Shown: piece after piece, positions 32,330 to 33,650 of the stretch | Numbering within the stretch: the first letter of the stretch is position 1 | How the letters are laid out: each line of letters starts with the position of its first letter | Source: a virus | Length of the DNA: 33,650 bases | Virus record (IMG/VR): IMGVR_UViG_3300003852_000013 | Span: 1-33,650 of that record | Reading direction: 5' to 3' (one strand) | Notes under the pieces: model-generated | What the model was told of the DNA's origin: nothing | Databases searched by the model: none | What the model saw: the letters and a program-made list of their open reading frames with translations, nothing else | Position numbers and translations under genes: made by a program

Positions 32330-32349
32330 GCGTTTTAAAAACGCTTTTT
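32330..32349 (+). terminator. Hairpin with T-run between sheath and upstream gene (weak)
   Basis: GCGTTT-TAA-AAACGC at 32330-32344 followed by TTTTT forms a small terminator-like hairpin in plus-strand orientation. On the minus strand, where the genes lie, the T-run is missing after the stem. It could separate the upstream gene from the sheath promoter or terminate antisense transcription. Confidence 0.3.
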
Positions 32350-32356
32350 AAACAAT

Positions 32357-32962
32357 TTACAAACTTTCCACACTCTCAACGAGTTCCGCAGTAAATTGGC
32401 TATAAGCAAATTCAAGTGTAGCTTCTGCTTCGCCTGGATCTCGGTCACTGAAAGTTATGCCACCTAATTTTGTCGGATAGGCAAGATGATATTTAAATTC
32501 GATAACACGCTTGTTATACTCGTCTAAAGCGAAAATAGAGATATTGGTCATGTAATATTGTGACGACACCTCGTTCTTATGTTGTACATCTGTGGTATTC
32601 TTGGTATCGTACTCGCTTTTTTTCTCGTCATTCAATATATTCAACCACTTATAAATAACCCACCAGTTGTTAAACCTGTTGTCAATTGTGAAATTAATAT
32701 TCATCGGTGGATATGCTTCACGAGCAAGAGATGATACACTGTAATGTTGACCAGCATATCCTTGAGTAAGTGGTGGTACAACGATATCAGGTGTAACGCT
32801 ACCATATATAGACATTGTAAGCGCTTCAGGTATAATCTTAGAATTAGCGCGATCGCTTGAACCGCCGACCATCTCTCGCAATCCCTTAGGTACAGGTATC
32901 ACTATAAGATACTTGTCTTTGCGTTGCTTGTTAAGCGGTGCTTGTACAAATTGTTGTGGCAT
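32357..32962 (-). CDS. Tail-tube-fold protein between terminase and sheath
   Basis: 201 aa. The C-terminal half has the tube-fold pattern: INFTIDNRFNNWWVIYKWLN, then ISIFALDEYNKRVIEF, then YHLAYPTKLGGITFSDRD and the closing strand ATLEFAYSQFTAEL. The N-terminus is basic with a possible loop. T4 has no gene between 17 and 18, so this is an extra tube-like protein at that place; it may be a gp54-like or terminator-like protein. It starts two bases after the terminase stop, with the TAAATA motif inside the terminase's last codons. Confidence 0.7.
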   Translation of the reverse strand: MPQQFVQAPLNKQRKDKYLIVIPVPKGLREMVGGSSDRANSKIIPEALTMSIYGSVTPDIVVPPLTQGYAGQHYSVSSLAREAYPPMNINFTIDNRFNNWWVIYKWLNILNDEKKSEYDTKNTTDVQHKNEVSSQYYMTNISIFALDEYNKRVIEFKYHLAYPTKLGGITFSDRDPGEAEATLEFAYSQFTAELVESVESL

Positions 32963-32963
32963 T

Positions 32964-33650
32964 CTAGTAAGTATTTAAAGGTTTCCAGCCGTTTCTATCT
33001 AAATCTTCCTTATCTACTTGAGCGGCAACGTCTTGCTGTCTTGAGAAGACTTCGAGCTCAGAGCTCCCACCAAAATCGTTAAACAGGAAAGGCATCACAC
33101 CTCCTGTATTATCTGTATCCTGACTAACACCTAAAGTTTTTAGTGGGTCTATATATTTGCGAACTGCACCATTATTGAATGCTTCGAGTAATAACGGTTT
33201 TTTATTATCATCTACTTGTACTACATTAAAGTAATTCTCAACTATGTCAGAGTCTAATATCATTAGAGCCCATACAAGGCTCATAACAGTATCATCTAAG
33301 CTATTAGCACCGGGTCTTGCGGACCATGTCCCGTTAGCATGTCTAATAAAACCTCTCAACTCGTTTATAGTATCTACATCACGAAGCTTTACTACCGTTA
33401 ATTCGTTTATGTAATACCTCATATTCATAACACCTTTATATTTGGTGTTTGTATGAGCCATGATACCATTACGATTGTAGCTTGTACCGGCAGCACCAGG
33501 ACCGTAGTTAACAACACTTGGATATTCTAGTGTTGTTTTTAGTTGATCTACGACTTGACCACCACAGTTATTGCGTTCAATTAATACAGGTGGCGATCCC
33601 CAATGTTGTAATATTTCGTGACACTTAGGTATAAATTGTAAGGGGTTTAT
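32964..33650 (-). CDS. 17: Large terminase, C-terminal nuclease domain (partial), T4 gp17-like
   Basis: The minus-strand frame is open to the window's right edge, giving the last 228 residues; the internal ATG at 33461 is not the start. VLIERNNCGGQVVDQL (22-37 of the visible part) matches the gp17 nuclease strand with the catalytic Glu, and NSLDDTVMSLVWAL (117-130) corresponds to the later catalytic Asp and following helix of the RNase-H-like nuclease. The ATPase domain lies outside the window. This subunit powers DNA packaging and cuts the concatemer. It directly precedes the tube-like protein and sheath, as 17 precedes 18 in T4. Confidence 0.92.
   Translation of the reverse strand: MNPLQFIPKCHEILQHWGSPPVLIERNNCGGQVVDQLKTTLEYPSVVNYGPGAAGTSYNRNGIMAHTNTKYKGVMNMRYYINELTVVKLRDVDTINELRGFIRHANGTWSARPGANSLDDTVMSLVWALMILDSDIVENYFNVVQVDDNKKPLLLEAFNNGAVRKYIDPLKTLGVSQDTDNTGGVMPFLFNDFGGSSELEVFSRQQDVAAQVDKEDLDRNGWKPLNTY
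32972..32977 (-). promoter_or_regulatory. TAAATA motif inside the 3' end of the terminase gene
   Basis: TTAAATACTTAC encodes the last residues L-N-T-Y of the terminase and ends 9 nt or less before the ATG at 32962, so a coding sequence doubles as a promoter-like site. Confidence 0.5.

Noticed and set aside
33462-33650. ATG at 33461 as the start of a 165-aa protein
   Set aside because: The frame remains open to the window edge and the upstream residues contain the terminase nuclease motif VLIERN, so the gene is a truncated terminase.
1-33650. tRNA genes, insertion sequences or integrase/attachment sites
   Set aside because: I looked for cloverleaf-like segments, transposase or integrase motifs and terminal repeats on both strands and saw none.

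Overview
This window is a stretch of a T4-related contractile-tail bacteriophage (myovirus) genome. The evidence is the gene set on the minus strand: the C-terminal nuclease part of a large terminase (gp17-like), a tail sheath (gp18-like), a tail tube (gp19-like), several tube-fold/tube-initiator proteins, a tape measure, and baseplate proteins resembling T4 gp48, gp53, gp27, gp25 and gp6. Portal, prohead protease, scaffold and major capsid genes are not here, so they lie elsewhere. The DNA is AT-rich, Shine-Dalgarno sequences are rare, and nothing identifies the host securely.

Layout. (1) 1-99: start of a minus-strand gene cut by the window edge, under a near-consensus sigma70 promoter. (2) 100-526: non-coding, with 10-bp repeats, small hairpins and T-runs. 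(3) 527-4805: eight tightly packed plus-strand genes. Seven are diverged paralogues and the eighth shares only their C-terminal tail. Six of the seven paralogues begin with a segment resembling, to varying degrees, the capsid-targeting sequence of T4 internal head proteins; all eight end in a basic DRFxKRRQWKK-like tail. They are candidate packaged and injected virion proteins. (4) 4814-7283: plus-strand accessory genes: an acidic protein, a two-helix membrane protein, an unknown, a secreted protein and a phosphoribosyltransferase. (5) 33650 down to 7126: the minus-strand packaging, tail and baseplate block. In transcription order it runs terL end, tube-like protein, sheath, tube, tube-initiator-like, two baseplate-hub-assembly-like proteins, tape measure, gp48, gp53, hub, an unknown, then a dUTPase/48-aa/clamp-loader island, gp25, gp6, a PKD-containing wedge-like protein, a 967-aa structural protein, a Pro/Thr-linker protein, a fibre-like protein and a small basic ORF. 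Three single plus-strand genes are set into this block (17578-18177, 19744-20256 a possible small terminase, 28224-28373). Each faces a minus-strand start across a short gap and runs convergently into the end of another gene.

The two observations I rate highest: (a) the tandem family at 527-4805 with paired N-terminal targeting-like and C-terminal basic tags, and (b) a TAARTA motif (T4 late-promoter-like) placed only 5-7 nt before the start codon of most transcription-unit-leading genes on both strands. With T4-like initiation this would put the first transcribed base at or next to the start codon, predicting leaderless late mRNAs.
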